Source: Ruegeria atlantica (GTDB lineage: Bacteria; Pseudomonadota; Alphaproteobacteria; Rhodobacterales; Rhodobacteraceae). Taken from it: a stretch of 64,000 nucleotides of DNA. Within the stretch, counting starts at the first letter, position 1, and each line of letters starts with the position of its first letter. The stretch lies in the NCBI RefSeq assembly GCF_001458195.1, contig NZ_CYPU01000071.1, forward strand, positions 248,001 to 312,000. The letters run 5' to 3'. The translations under genes were made by a program, and so were the position numbers. Shown piece after piece: positions 55,246-63,819 of the stretch. The notes below the pieces were generated by a model. The model saw only the letters and a program-made list of their open reading frames with translations. It did no database searches and was not told the DNA's origin.

Positions 55246-55995
55246 ATGAACAAACACTCCGGACGCCGCCGATTCCTGTTATCGGCGGCGTCTTTTGTTT
55301 TTAGTATCGCCGTTGTCGCCATCCTGTTCGGAGGGGGCGGATGGTGGTTGTTGGCGCACCCGGAATCACCCGTGCCATCGCATTGGAACCCTTTGCGAGA
55401 GCTGAAAATCACCGCGCCGGTCACGCCAATTACCCGGTTTCAGCTTAATCGCGCGCTGGCGAATGAAGTACAGTGCCGCGCCGCCTTGGCCGACGCCGGC
55501 GCAAACTTTGAAACGATGGATGATCTGATCGTGGATGAGAATTGCGGCATCACCGGGCGCGGTCTGTTGTCCGCGCTGGTGACATCGGGTGTAAATGCGG
55601 TTGAAACCAGTTGCGCGACCACTTTGCGGCTGGCCATGTGGGAACATCATGTCGTTCAACCCACTGCGAGAGATCTTTTGGGCACGCAGGTCGGCCGATT
55701 GCGGCATGTGGGCAGTTACAATTGCCGCCAGATGCGCACCGCTCAGGGTCAGAGCAGCGGTTGGAGCAGCCATGCCAAGGCGGAGTCCATTGATATTGTT
55801 GGTTTGCAATTTGCTGATAGGCGCAGTCTGACCTTGCTATCCGATTGGGGCGCCGACGGACCTGAGGGTCAATTTTTGCGTCAGATCTGGCGCGGCGCAT
55901 GTGATTGGTTTCGTGTGGTATTGGGTCCTGATTTCAATCACTTGCACGCGGACCACTTTCATCTGCAGGGTCCCGGTTGGGGTTATTGCCAATAG
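55246..55995 (+). CDS. Extensin-family protein
   Basis: A 249 aa membrane-anchored protein of the extensin-like family (Extensin-like_C domain, found in bacteria despite its plant-derived name). One N-terminal membrane segment (residues about 10-33) is followed by a domain with several cysteines and the VETSCATTLRLAMWEHHVVQP and LGPDFNHLHADHFHLQ motifs (landmarks). Function unknown; periplasmic location inferred. I chose the ATG at 55246; a TTG at 55228 overlaps the ahcY stop, and TTG codons at about 55345 have GGAGGGGG upstream. A strong terminator sits in the signal-anchor codons. Confidence 0.72.
   Translation: MNKHSGRRRFLLSAASFVFSIAVVAILFGGGGWWLLAHPESPVPSHWNPLRELKITAPVTPITRFQLNRALANEVQCRAALADAGANFETMDDLIVDENCGITGRGLLSALVTSGVNAVETSCATTLRLAMWEHHVVQPTARDLLGTQVGRLRHVGSYNCRQMRTAQGQSSGWSSHAKAESIDIVGLQFADRRSLTLLSDWGADGPEGQFLRQIWRGACDWFRVVLGPDFNHLHADHFHLQGPGWGYCQ
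55262..55302 (+). terminator. Strong intrinsic terminator of ahcY, inside the next ORF
   Basis: GACGCCGCCGAT (55262-55273) and ATCGGCGGCGTC (55281-55292) form a perfect 12 bp stem with a 7-base loop, followed by TTTTGTTTTT (55293-55302). It is the best terminator in the window and lies 31 bp after the ahcY stop, but falls inside codons 6-19 of the extensin-family ORF. Confidence 0.85.
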
Positions 55996-56012
55996 GTCAC
56001 CTTGACGGGTAT

Positions 56013-56660
56013 TTAACGCAGGGACGGAAAGAAATCTCCGCGTCCTTGTGGTGTGAAATCCAGAATATTCCACAGGGGCCACGCCGCATCCACGTGCCGC
56101 GGATGCCAGTCACTGGGTTCGAAGAACAGCTCGGAACTCCAGAAATGGCTTATGCCGTCCGCATCGCGCTGAAAGATGTTCAGGATCGGCAGTTGGCTTC
56201 CATCCTCGGCCTCGGCCAGATAGTCGCGCTGATAGTCTGTGCCCAATGCAGAATAAAGCGGCAGATCATCCCAAGACATTTCCGCTTTCAGCGCTGCCAG
56301 CCTTTCACAGGTGTTTTGCGCCACGACCGCAAAGGCGATTTTCTGCGATATATGGGCGATCTGCCCATTCAACCCGTCCAGAAAGGCAGAACACATCGGG
56401 CAAGGTGCCTCTGCATCCGGACCGTACATAAGCGAGTATATAGCCAAGGTGTCATGTGATCCGAACAAAGACGACAGCGGTGTCGGCGCACCCTTGTCTG
56501 ACCGGAATGCATAGTCCCGCGGAACTGCCCCACCTTTGGGCAAACCGCGGCGCAGTTTTGCAACATTTTCAATCTGAGCCCGCAGTTCGGCTTCAGCCGA
56601 CAGCAAGGTGTTTCGTGCGGTTCTGTATTGCGAAGTTTCGTTGGGTAGCGACACAGGCAT
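56013..56660 (-). CDS. DUF899 thioredoxin-like protein
   Basis: A 215 aa protein of the DUF899 thioredoxin-like family. The N-terminal helix (TLLSAEAELRAQIENVAKLRR) is followed by a thioredoxin-type core with the Cys-containing CPMCSAFLDGL near 86, and the WxxxxW-rich C-terminal DWHPRHVDAAWPLWNILDFTP (landmark). Enzymatic role unknown. The ATG at 56660 follows AGGAGG. Downstream it converges on the extensin-family gene. Confidence 0.82.
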   Translation of the reverse strand: MPVSLPNETSQYRTARNTLLSAEAELRAQIENVAKLRRGLPKGGAVPRDYAFRSDKGAPTPLSSLFGSHDTLAIYSLMYGPDAEAPCPMCSAFLDGLNGQIAHISQKIAFAVVAQNTCERLAALKAEMSWDDLPLYSALGTDYQRDYLAEAEDGSQLPILNIFQRDADGISHFWSSELFFEPSDWHPRHVDAAWPLWNILDFTPQGRGDFFPSLR

Positions 56661-56858
56661 TGTAGCCTCCTGGTTCTGGAACAAGTAACATATTTAACCT
56701 TATTGTTAAATAAAGGGCCATCAAAATCAAGCCTCAGATCAGACCGGCAGGGTTTAGGGGGAATGCCGCTAATTTTTCCCTTTGTGCAAATTCCCGCTCC
56801 CGTTACCGTGTCTGCGGCGCTGGTATGGCCAAAAACGAGTTTCAACCGGGAGATAACC

Positions 56859-57200
56859 ATGGGAAAACGCGACGACCTGATCGCTAAATATGCCGAGGAC
56901 CTGAAGTCCAAATGCGGTATGGACGCAGATATGGATCTGCTGACCAAAGTCACAATCGGCTGTGGCCCTGCAATTTATGACGCCGATGCATCGACTGTCG
57001 CGGCAACTCAGGAAGGTGAGTTGGAAACGGTCAAGAACAACTTCCTCATCAAAAAGCTGGGCCTGTCGGACGGACCGGAATTGATGGAAGCGATCAACAA
57101 AGCACTGGAAACCTATGGCATGTCCGAGCGTAACAAATACCGCGCCGTCGTGTATTACATGCTGACCAAGCACTTCGACAAAGAGGCTGTTTACGGCTGA
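56859..57200 (+). CDS. DUF2853 small protein
   Basis: A 113 aa cytoplasmic protein starting MGKRDDLIAKYAEDLKSKCG (landmark), the DUF2853 pattern, with a helical makeup ending YMLTKHFDKEAVYG. Function unknown. I chose the ATG at 56859 with GGGAGA upstream; the open frame begins 52 codons earlier without similarity. A terminator follows the stop. Confidence 0.82.
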   Translation: MGKRDDLIAKYAEDLKSKCGMDADMDLLTKVTIGCGPAIYDADASTVAATQEGELETVKNNFLIKKLGLSDGPELMEAINKALETYGMSERNKYRAVVYYMLTKHFDKEAVYG

Positions 57201-57221
57201 TCCCGCCACACCTTTTTTGCA

Positions 57222-57252
57222 GCGCCCGTCAGATCCCTGGCGGGCGTTTCCA
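57222..57252 (+). terminator. Rho-independent terminator after the DUF2853 gene
   Basis: CGCCCGTCAG (57224-57233) pairs with CTGGCGGGCG (57238-57247), ten pairs with one G-U, loop ATCC, then TTT. It lies 24 bp after the stop. Confidence 0.7.
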
Positions 57253-57299
57253 ATTTTAAGTACTTGCCGTTTGAACCGCGCCGCATGGATCGGTTAGTG

Positions 57300-57408
57300 T
57301 CAGGACGTGACCAGGACGGTCAGAGCCAAAATTTCCATACGCGTGTGGTGAGACGGGAGCACGCGGGGTAGGGAAGGTTCTGCATCTGTCAGGGCCTTCC
57401 CTTTAATC
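57300..57408 (+). ncRNA. Candidate structured small RNA
   Basis: This gap between the DUF2853 terminator and the EVE gene holds three hairpins in a row: TGACC/GGTCA (57308-57322), CGCGTG/CACGCG (57340-57365), and a 12-pair stem GGGAAGG.../...CCTTCCC (57370-57402) ending in CTTTAATCT. A promoter-like TTGAAC, 18 bases, TAGTGT lies just before. No ORF fits. A free-standing RNA of about 100 nt is inferred; the last stem could instead terminate on the opposite strand. Confidence 0.4.
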
Positions 57409-57410
57409 TG

Positions 57411-57836
57411 TTACTGAGTAGCCTGCGTGCCGCCTAGATCGCAGATCACCTGCCATTCCGCCTCGCTGACCGGCTGAACGGACAGGCGAGAGTTTTTGAC
57501 CAACACCATTTCCCCCAAACGTTCGTCAGCCTTGATCTGGTCCAGCGTGACGGGGGTTGCAAACGGGCGAACGGCCTTGATGTCCACACATTCCCAACGC
57601 TCGTCATCCGTGGTGCTGTCGGGATGCGCCTCGGCGCAGACCTCGACAATTCCGACAATCGCCTTGTCCTTTTGCGAGTGGTAAAAGAACCCGCGATCGC
57701 CAACTGCCATCTGACGCATGAAATTGCGCGCCTGATAGTTGCGCACGCCGTCCCATTCTTCGCCCGCATCCCCTTTTGCAACCTGCTGGTCCCAGCCCCA
57801 GGTCGATGGTTCGGATTTGAACAGCCAGTACGCCAT
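57411..57836 (-). CDS. EVE-domain protein
   Basis: A 141 aa single EVE domain, a PUA-like fold that binds modified bases in DNA or RNA. It begins with MAYWLFKSEPSTWGWD and has GVRNYQARNFMRQM near 38 and the GFFYHS strand near 57, all typical. The ATG at 57836 shares one base with the YciI stop (TGATG). The ligand is unknown. Confidence 0.9.
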   Translation of the reverse strand: MAYWLFKSEPSTWGWDQQVAKGDAGEEWDGVRNYQARNFMRQMAVGDRGFFYHSQKDKAIVGIVEVCAEAHPDSTTDDERWECVDIKAVRPFATPVTLDQIKADERLGEMVLVKNSRLSVQPVSEAEWQVICDLGGTQATQ

Positions 57837-58105
57837 CAGCCTATGACCTTTTTCCACGTAATCAGGTCAACCGATTGGAACAACCCGGCTTTTGCATAAG
57901 GATCGTTGTCCGCCCAATTTTGCGCCGCGGCCATGTCTTCGACCTCCAGAATGATCAACGAGCCGATCATTGCGTCGCCGTCCAGCAGCGGACCCGCCTG
58001 CGCAACGACACCCGTTTCCTCAATATAGGCCAGGTGGGCAGCGCGATTATCCAGCCGGGTTTGCAGCGCGCCGTCTTTGTCACGGGCGATGAGAGCGATC
58101 AGCAT
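57836..58105 (-). CDS. YciI-family protein
   Basis: An 89 aa YCII-type protein (ferredoxin-like fold) with a conserved histidine in AAHLAYI near 24, an aspartate in GPLLDGD near 42, and the WADNDPYAKAGLF motif near 64. Members are small enzymes or ligand binders of unclear role. It lies 1 bp after gpsA and 1 bp overlapping the EVE gene. Confidence 0.88.
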   Translation of the reverse strand: MLIALIARDKDGALQTRLDNRAAHLAYIEETGVVAQAGPLLDGDAMIGSLIILEVEDMAAAQNWADNDPYAKAGLFQSVDLITWKKVIG

Positions 58106-58106
58106 A

Positions 58107-59069
58107 TTATTCCTCCTTCAGGGGTCGGTTGAGCAGGGCTCGGATAGCTTCGGTCACACTGTAGGCGCCACTGCTAAGGTCTGCCACCGTTGTACTGATT
58201 GGCATGTCCAGCCCTTCGGCGGCGGCAATTTCCGTCATGGCCCGCGCGGTGGCGACCCCTTCAACGGTGGTGTGGGTATCGAACTGGATATTCCGACCCA
58301 ATGACAGGCCAAAGCGATAGTTTCGGGACAGTTCAGACGAACAAGTCAGGACCAGATCCCCCAATCCAGACAATCCCATCAGAGTGTCAGGTCGCGCCCC
58401 GCGCATCAGCGCAAAGCGCTGCATTTCTGCAAACCCGCGTGTCATTAAAGCGGCGCGTGCGCTGTCGCCCAACCCGGCCCCGATTGCAGCGCCGCATCCG
58501 ATGGCCATTACGTTCTTCAAGGCGCCGCCAAGTTCCGCCCCAACCATGTCGGTGGTTCGATAAAGGCGCAGGTTGGCAGTGGTCAGGTCGTGTTGCAGCG
58601 TCAGACTCAGCGAGTCATCTGCGCAGGCCAAGGTTAGGGCCGTTGGCAGTCCGCGTGCAATGTCGTCGGCAAAGCTGGGCCCGGTCAGCAGGGCGGGTCG
58701 CGCATCCGGGATCGTTTGCTGGATCACTGAAATCGGCCCAAGCCCGGACGATAGCTCGATACCCTTGCAACACGCCATCAGGGTTTTTCCGGCCAGATTA
58801 GAGGCCTGCGCTTGCAAGGCATCGCGCAACTTTTGCATGGGGACAGCTATCAGCAGAACATCAGCCTTGGTCGCCTGATCGATGTTCGATGTCACCGTGA
58901 TATCAGCAGGCAAAGCCACGCCAGGCAAACGCTGAGTGTTTTCACGTTCTGTCTGCATGTGCCAGGCATGATCCGGATCCCGTGACCACAGCGTAACCGG
59001 CCCGTTCCCGGCCAGTGAAATGGCCAGGCTCGTGCCGAATGCGCCAGATCCCAGAACCGAAACGCTCAT
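58107..59069 (-). CDS. gpsA: Glycerol-3-phosphate dehydrogenase [NAD(P)+]
   Basis: Makes sn-glycerol 3-phosphate from dihydroxyacetone phosphate for phospholipid synthesis. The 320 aa protein has the NAD(P) loop [10 protein letters not shown] (residues about 7-16), CKGIE near 110, and [27 protein letters not shown] near 180-206 with the catalytic Lys. Start overlaps the tsaD stop by 4 bp. Confidence 0.96.
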   Translation of the reverse strand: MSVSVLGSGAFGTSLAISLAGNGPVTLWSRDPDHAWHMQTERENTQRLPGVALPADITVTSNIDQATKADVLLIAVPMQKLRDALQAQASNLAGKTLMACCKGIELSSGLGPISVIQQTIPDARPALLTGPSFADDIARGLPTALTLACADDSLSLTLQHDLTTANLRLYRTTDMVGAELGGALKNVMAIGCGAAIGAGLGDSARAALMTRGFAEMQRFALMRGARPDTLMGLSGLGDLVLTCSSELSRNYRFGLSLGRNIQFDTHTTVEGVATARAMTEIAAAEGLDMPISTTVADLSSGAYSVTEAIRALLNRPLKEE

Positions 59070-60163
59070 GCCTTGGCGCCTTTCTTGCCGCCGCCCAGCA
59101 TCGCGGGGCTGGTTTTATCCAGCGGCCAGCGTGGACGGGCCGTCAGGTCCAGCCCGTCGCGTGCGCCCATGCGAAACCGTTCCATCCCGGCATAGGCGAT
59201 CATGGCGGCATTGTCGGTGCAAAGGTTGAGTGGTGGTGCGGTAAAGCGCGCGCCTTTTTCTGCGCAAACAGTCTCTAATGCGGACCGAATGGCGGTATTG
59301 GCGGCCACACCACCTGCGACGGCAATAACCGGCTCTGTAGGGTTTTCCTCAAGATACCTGTCAATCGCACGGCGGGTTTTCTCGGCCAGAGTATCGACGA
59401 TGGCTTGCTGAAATCCGGCACACAGATCAGCGCGGTCCTGACGGGTCAGGCCGCCCTTTTCGGCAACAATCTGATCCCGCATCCGCATCAACGCGGTTTT
59501 CAGCCCCGAAAAGGAGAGATCACATCCCGGCCGATCCAGCAGAGGTCGGGGAAAACGATACTGTTTGGGATCACCCGCCCGGGCCTCGGCCTCAACCGAA
59601 GGGCCGCCAGGTTGAGGCAAGCCCAGCAGGCGGGCGGTTTTGTCGAACGCCTCGCCGGGGGCATCGTCGATTGTGCCGCCAAGGCGGGTAAATTGCTCGG
59701 GCCCGTGCGCGATAAGGTACTGGCAATGCCCGCCTGAAACCAACAGCATCAGGTAGGGAAAGGCGATGCCATCCGTTAATCGGGGCGTCAGCGCATGACC
59801 CGCCAGATGGTTTACGCCGATCAGGGGAAGCCCGGTCGCGGCACTCAGCCCTTTGGCGCACATGACGCCGGACATGACCCCGCCGATCAGGCCGGGACCC
59901 GCAGTGACGGCGATCGCATCCATATCAGCCAGTGTCAGTCCTGCAGCCTCTAACGCCTGCACCACGCAAATATCCAGCTTTTCGGCATGGGCCCGCGCTG
60001 CAATTTCGGGCACGACCCCGCCAAATGCGCTGTGCAGCTCGGTTTGACCGTGAACGATAGACGACAGAACCTCGGCACCCGCACCATCGGATTGGCGCAC
60101 AACAGCGGCGGCCGTGTCATCACAGCTGCTTTCCAATCCAAGAACGGTAAGTGTTTGCACCAT
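59066..60163 (-). CDS. tsaD: tRNA N6-adenosine threonylcarbamoyltransferase TsaD
   Basis: Transfers threonylcarbamoyl to A37 of ANN-decoding tRNAs, with TsaB and TsaE. The 365 aa protein has the ASKHA phosphate motif [11 protein letters not shown] near 9-19, the metal-binding His in [12 protein letters not shown], and [10 protein letters not shown] near 137. I chose the ATG at 60163 (MVQTLTVLG); the open frame continues upstream antisense to hemD. Divergent from hemD. Confidence 0.95.
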   Translation of the reverse strand: MVQTLTVLGLESSCDDTAAAVVRQSDGAGAEVLSSIVHGQTELHSAFGGVVPEIAARAHAEKLDICVVQALEAAGLTLADMDAIAVTAGPGLIGGVMSGVMCAKGLSAATGLPLIGVNHLAGHALTPRLTDGIAFPYLMLLVSGGHCQYLIAHGPEQFTRLGGTIDDAPGEAFDKTARLLGLPQPGGPSVEAEARAGDPKQYRFPRPLLDRPGCDLSFSGLKTALMRMRDQIVAEKGGLTRQDRADLCAGFQQAIVDTLAEKTRRAIDRYLEENPTEPVIAVAGGVAANTAIRSALETVCAEKGARFTAPPLNLCTDNAAMIAYAGMERFRMGARDGLDLTARPRWPLDKTSPAMLGGGKKGAKA

Positions 60164-60259
60164 AGGCCTGATCCGTTGCATCATGACACTCAAGCGGGGT
60201 ATCACCCTGCGCGGACGCAAACAATCCCAAGGCCGAAGGCCCCGCCATTGTATTTGTTG

Positions 60260-60973
60260 ATGACCCGCCCTCGCGCCGCCTCTGAAAGGTTTGTGGCACA
60301 GCTGTCGGACCGCGTCAGGTCGCGGGTGGATGTCATCTATTCTCCGATCCTGGAAATCCGACCCCTGAGGGTTGCGGTCGAAACGGACGGAATTCGCGGA
60401 TTGATCTTTACTTCGGCCAACTCGGTCAATGCCGCCGCGTCGTTGGGCGTTAAACCCGATCTGCCCGCCTATTGTGTTGGTCCGGCGACCACTGGAACAG
60501 CCAAAGGGGCTGGATGGGATGCATTGGTGGTGGGTAATACCGCCGAAGAGCTGGTGGCCTACCTTTTGAAGCACCGGCCTGAAAGCCCGTTGCTGCATCT
60601 CAGGGGTGAACATACGCGGGGAAATGTTGCCGGGCGTCTGACCGAATCGGGGCTGACGGTTCACGAACAGATTGTTTATCAACAGCGTTTGTTACCGCTG
60701 ACATCCGAAGCGGCTGCGGCCACATCCGGTGACAGACCTGTTCTCGCACCGCTGTTTTCGCCCCGAACGGCGCGACAATTTGCCGAAATTTGGACCGGAA
60801 CCGCGCCCTTGTGGCTGGTTGCCATTAGCGAAGCCACGGCCGAGCCCCTTTATTCCTTGGACTATGAGCGCCTGAAGATCGCCAAAGAGCCGACACCCAA
60901 GAAAATGCGGAAAGCCGTGAAAAAGCTTGTCAAACACGCGATGCGGGTTGAGCGTGGAGAGACCACTGATTAA
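60260..60973 (+). CDS. hemD: Uroporphyrinogen-III synthase
   Basis: Cyclises hydroxymethylbilane with inversion of ring D to give uroporphyrinogen III for heme and related tetrapyrroles. HemD is a divergent family; recognition rests on the start [22 protein letters not shown] near 51, and the domain swap pattern with [12 protein letters not shown] near 168. Length 237 aa. TTG codons at 60254 and 60257 could serve as earlier starts. hemC is not adjacent. It heads hemD-mitofilin-hemY. Confidence 0.82.
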   Translation: MTRPRAASERFVAQLSDRVRSRVDVIYSPILEIRPLRVAVETDGIRGLIFTSANSVNAAASLGVKPDLPAYCVGPATTGTAKGAGWDALVVGNTAEELVAYLLKHRPESPLLHLRGEHTRGNVAGRLTESGLTVHEQIVYQQRLLPLTSEAAAATSGDRPVLAPLFSPRTARQFAEIWTGTAPLWLVAISEATAEPLYSLDYERLKIAKEPTPKKMRKAVKKLVKHAMRVERGETTD

Positions 60974-61027
60974 CTTAGAGCGGTCTGTTATTCATATGAA
61001 ATTGGATTCGATAAGGGGAACGTCGCG

Positions 61028-62290
61028 GTGGCTCGTAAGAAAAAAACCGATCAAAAGCCGGTGGAAGACCCCAAGTCGGACGAAACAGTTGAATTCACCT
61101 CGCAGCGTGATGAGACAGTCGTTGACGCGGATGAGCCGCTAGAAAAGGCCCTTTCCGAAGCCGAAGCCGAAGCCGAAGCCGAAGCCGAAGCCGAAGCCGA
61201 AGCCGAAGCCGAAGCCGAAGCCGAAGCCGAAGCCGAAGCCGAAGCCGAAGCCGAAGCGGCTGTGGAACTGACCCAGGAAGAGAACTCCGCGCCGCCGGAA
61301 AAATCGCATCGTGAAGAGTCGCAGCAGGAAGAAAAACGCAGTGGATTCGTCCCCGCTTTGCTAGGCGGTGTTATCGTGGCGGGAATCGGGTTTGCAGCCG
61401 GCAGCGCGGGCTTGTTCGGATCTGGTGATACAGATGCGCTTACGACGCTCGAGGCGAAGCTCAACGATCAGTCCACTCAGATCGAGGCGCTGACCAAATC
61501 CCTGTCCGACACATCTGGCGTCGACAGTAAGATTTCAGCGCTGACCGATCAGGTGACACCGATCACCTCCGATCTGGATACGCTCAAATCCAGTGTCGAT
61601 GAGCTGGCGGGCAAGATTGATCCTTTGGCCAGCCGCCTAAGTAAAATCGAAAGCGAGGCTCTGACCCAAGGCGCGTCCCCCGAAGCGTCGGCAGCCTTTG
61701 AGGCCGAGCTGAAGAAATTACAGGACTCACTGGCGGCGCAGCGGGCCGAAGTGGAAAAAATGGTGTCGGACGCACAAACGCTTGAGGCGAAAGCCTCGGC
61801 AGAGGCTCTGGCAGCGACCAACGCGGCCATCCTGTCGCGCCTGCATGGTCAACTGGATGCTGGTCAGCCTTACGCAGACCTTGTCGCCGAACTGAAGGCA
61901 GGCGGCGTTGATGTGCCTGAGGCGCTATCCGGCCCCGCCGATAAGGGTGTTGCAAGCGTGTCGACCTTGCGGGCATCGTTCTCACCCGCTGCGCGAACCG
62001 CGTTGGCGGAAGCACGGGATGCGGACAAAGCCACTGGTCTGGTGGCGTTCCTGCAGCGACAGACCGGGGCGCGTTCGGTCACCCCACAAGATGGCGATGG
62101 CCCGGATGCGATCCTGTCGCGCGCCGAGTCGGCCCTGTCCAGTGGCGATGTCGCAACGGCGCTGACCGAACTTAAATCCCTGCCCGAAGCGGCGCAGGCA
62201 GCTATGGCTGATTGGCAGCAGGCAGCCCAGGCGCGGGTTTCCGCGGTGGATGCCGCCAATGCGCTTCAGCCTAGCGTGAACTCGAACTGA
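61028..62290 (+). CDS. Mitofilin/Mic60-like inner-membrane protein with a Glu-Ala repeat
   Basis: A 420 aa protein starting with GTG at 61028. The N-terminal part is charged and contains a 34-residue run of Glu-Ala dipeptides (about residues 44-77). One membrane helix follows (about 104-126), then a coiled-coil region (about 140-260) and a C-terminal mitofilin-like domain (about 285-410). The arrangement with hemD before and hemY after is that of alphaproteobacterial Mic60 homologues, which tether and bend the inner membrane in studied species. Role here inferred. Confidence 0.82.
   Translation: MARKKKTDQKPVEDPKSDETVEFTSQRDETVVDADEPLEKALSEAEAEAEAEAEAEAEAEAEAEAEAEAEAEAEAEAAVELTQEENSAPPEKSHREESQQEEKRSGFVPALLGGVIVAGIGFAAGSAGLFGSGDTDALTTLEAKLNDQSTQIEALTKSLSDTSGVDSKISALTDQVTPITSDLDTLKSSVDELAGKIDPLASRLSKIESEALTQGASPEASAAFEAELKKLQDSLAAQRAEVEKMVSDAQTLEAKASAEALAATNAAILSRLHGQLDAGQPYADLVAELKAGGVDVPEALSGPADKGVASVSTLRASFSPAARTALAEARDADKATGLVAFLQRQTGARSVTPQDGDGPDAILSRAESALSSGDVATALTELKSLPEAAQAAMADWQQAAQARVSAVDAANALQPSVNSN
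61157..61258 (+). repeat. Hexanucleotide tandem repeat (GAAGCC)n
   Basis: Sixteen exact copies of GAAGCC from 61157 to 61252, then one GAAGCG, encoding 17 Glu-Ala pairs in the mitofilin-like protein. As the unit is 6 bp, copy-number change by slippage keeps the reading frame. Confidence 0.97.
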
Positions 62291-62300
62291 AGGACCTGCC

Positions 62301-63815
62301 ATGCTGTGGTCACTGTTTAAGATTCTAGTTTTTGTTGCGATTATCGGTCTTCTGGCCGTGGGTGCGGGTTCCCTCATGGAAACCAGCGGTGGTGTACAGA
62401 TCACAGCCGGCGGGACGGAGTACACTTTGGGGCCGTTGCAATCGGTCATCGCGCTGGGCGTTCTGGTTTTTGCAGTTTGGCTTTTGTTCAAGTTGCTGAC
62501 CCTGTTGATCGCCACGCTGAAGTTCCTCAACGGAGACGAAACCGCCCTGTCGCGCTATTTCGACCGCAGTCGCGAGCAGCGTGGGTATCAAGCGTTGTCC
62601 GATGGTCTGATGGCGCTGGCATCGGGCGAGGGGCGCGTGGCTTTGAACAAGGCCACCAAGGCAGAGCGGCTTTTGAACAAACCCGAGTTGACCAACCTGC
62701 TGGTGGCTCAGGCTGCCGAGATGAACGGTGACACCCAAAAGGCGGCTGACACCTACAAAAAGCTGGTGACGGACAATGCAACCCGCTTTGTCGGTGTGCG
62801 CGGTATCATGAAACAGAAACTGGCCGAAGGGGATGACGAAACCGCCCGCAAACTGGCCGAAAAAGCCTTGGCCATGAAGCCGCGCCATCTGGAAACACAG
62901 GACATTCTGCTGGGTCTTCAGACCAAGGCACAAGATTGGGCAGGCGCGCGGTCGACATTGACTGCCAAGTTGAAATCCGGCCACCTGCCGCGCGACGTGT
63001 TCAAGCGCCGCGATGCTGTGCTGGCCCTGTCCGAGGCCAAGGGGATTCTGGACGAGAACGCCACGGTCGAACAGCAAGAGCGCGCGATTGAGGCGAACCG
63101 CCTGTCTCCTGATCTGGTGCCTGCGGCCGCAATGGCAGCGCGTGCTTACATCGAAAAAGGCAAACCGCGCAATGCGACCAAAATCGTGAAAAAAGCGTGG
63201 GAGGTGCAGCCGCACCCCGACCTCGCCCATGTCTTTGCCGAGATTGCGCCGGATGAAACGCCACATGAACGGATCAAACGCTTTACTGCGCTGACCCGCA
63301 TTCACCCTGAGAATATGGAAACCCGTCTGATTTTGGCGGAGCTGAACATCGTGGCCGAAGACTTCCCCGAGGCGCGTCGCGCGCTGGGCGATGTGGTCGG
63401 AAAGCAGGCGGATGCGCGCGGTTACACGTTGATGGCCGCTATTGAACGGGGCGAGGGGTCCTCGGACGCGGTAGTACAGGGTTGGCTGGCCAAGGCGCTG
63501 ACTGCACCGCGAGGGCCACAATGGGTCTGCGACAATTGTCATGACATCCAGCCCGAGTGGGCTCCGGTCTGTCAGAACTGCAGCAGCTTTGACACGCTCA
63601 GCTGGCAAACACCGCAAACGCCGGAAATCACTAGCGCGACGGGTGTCCATATGCTGCCTCTGATCGTTGGTGCGTTGGAAGACAGCAGTGAGCCGGAAGC
63701 TGAGGTCGAGGTCGAAGTGGAGGACGTCGAGGAACCGGTTGATCCCGAGATCATCGAATTGGATGTGGAACCGGTCCGCCCTGACGTCGAGCCCGTGGTC
63801 GAGAAACAGGCCTGA
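62301..63815 (+). CDS. hemY: HemY-family TPR membrane protein with C-terminal zinc ribbon
   Basis: A 504 aa protein with two N-terminal membrane helices (about residues 4-24 and 46-68), the HemY_N domain, and a long series of TPR-like helices (about 75-390). After these lies WVCDNC (near 411) and VCQNC (near 427), a CX2C-X12-CX2C rubredoxin-type or zinc-ribbon module as in LapB. A strongly acidic tail (Glu, Asp, Val-rich) ends the protein. Exact role unknown; linked to heme genes by position. Confidence 0.85.
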   Translation: MLWSLFKILVFVAIIGLLAVGAGSLMETSGGVQITAGGTEYTLGPLQSVIALGVLVFAVWLLFKLLTLLIATLKFLNGDETALSRYFDRSREQRGYQALSDGLMALASGEGRVALNKATKAERLLNKPELTNLLVAQAAEMNGDTQKAADTYKKLVTDNATRFVGVRGIMKQKLAEGDDETARKLAEKALAMKPRHLETQDILLGLQTKAQDWAGARSTLTAKLKSGHLPRDVFKRRDAVLALSEAKGILDENATVEQQERAIEANRLSPDLVPAAAMAARAYIEKGKPRNATKIVKKAWEVQPHPDLAHVFAEIAPDETPHERIKRFTALTRIHPENMETRLILAELNIVAEDFPEARRALGDVVGKQADARGYTLMAAIERGEGSSDAVVQGWLAKALTAPRGPQWVCDNCHDIQPEWAPVCQNCSSFDTLSWQTPQTPEITSATGVHMLPLIVGALEDSSEPEAEVEVEVEDVEEPVDPEIIELDVEPVRPDVEPVVEKQA

Positions 63816-63819
63816 CGTG

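Noticed and set aside
60164-60259. Extended tsaD start reaching into hemD
   Set aside because: The open frame continues, but the extra residues do not resemble TsaD and run antisense to hemD; the ATG at 60163 gives the family N-terminus.
61157-61258. Repeat array as CRISPR or minisatellite insertion
   Set aside because: No spacers; units are exact 6-mers inside a coding frame. It is a microsatellite-like codon repeat.
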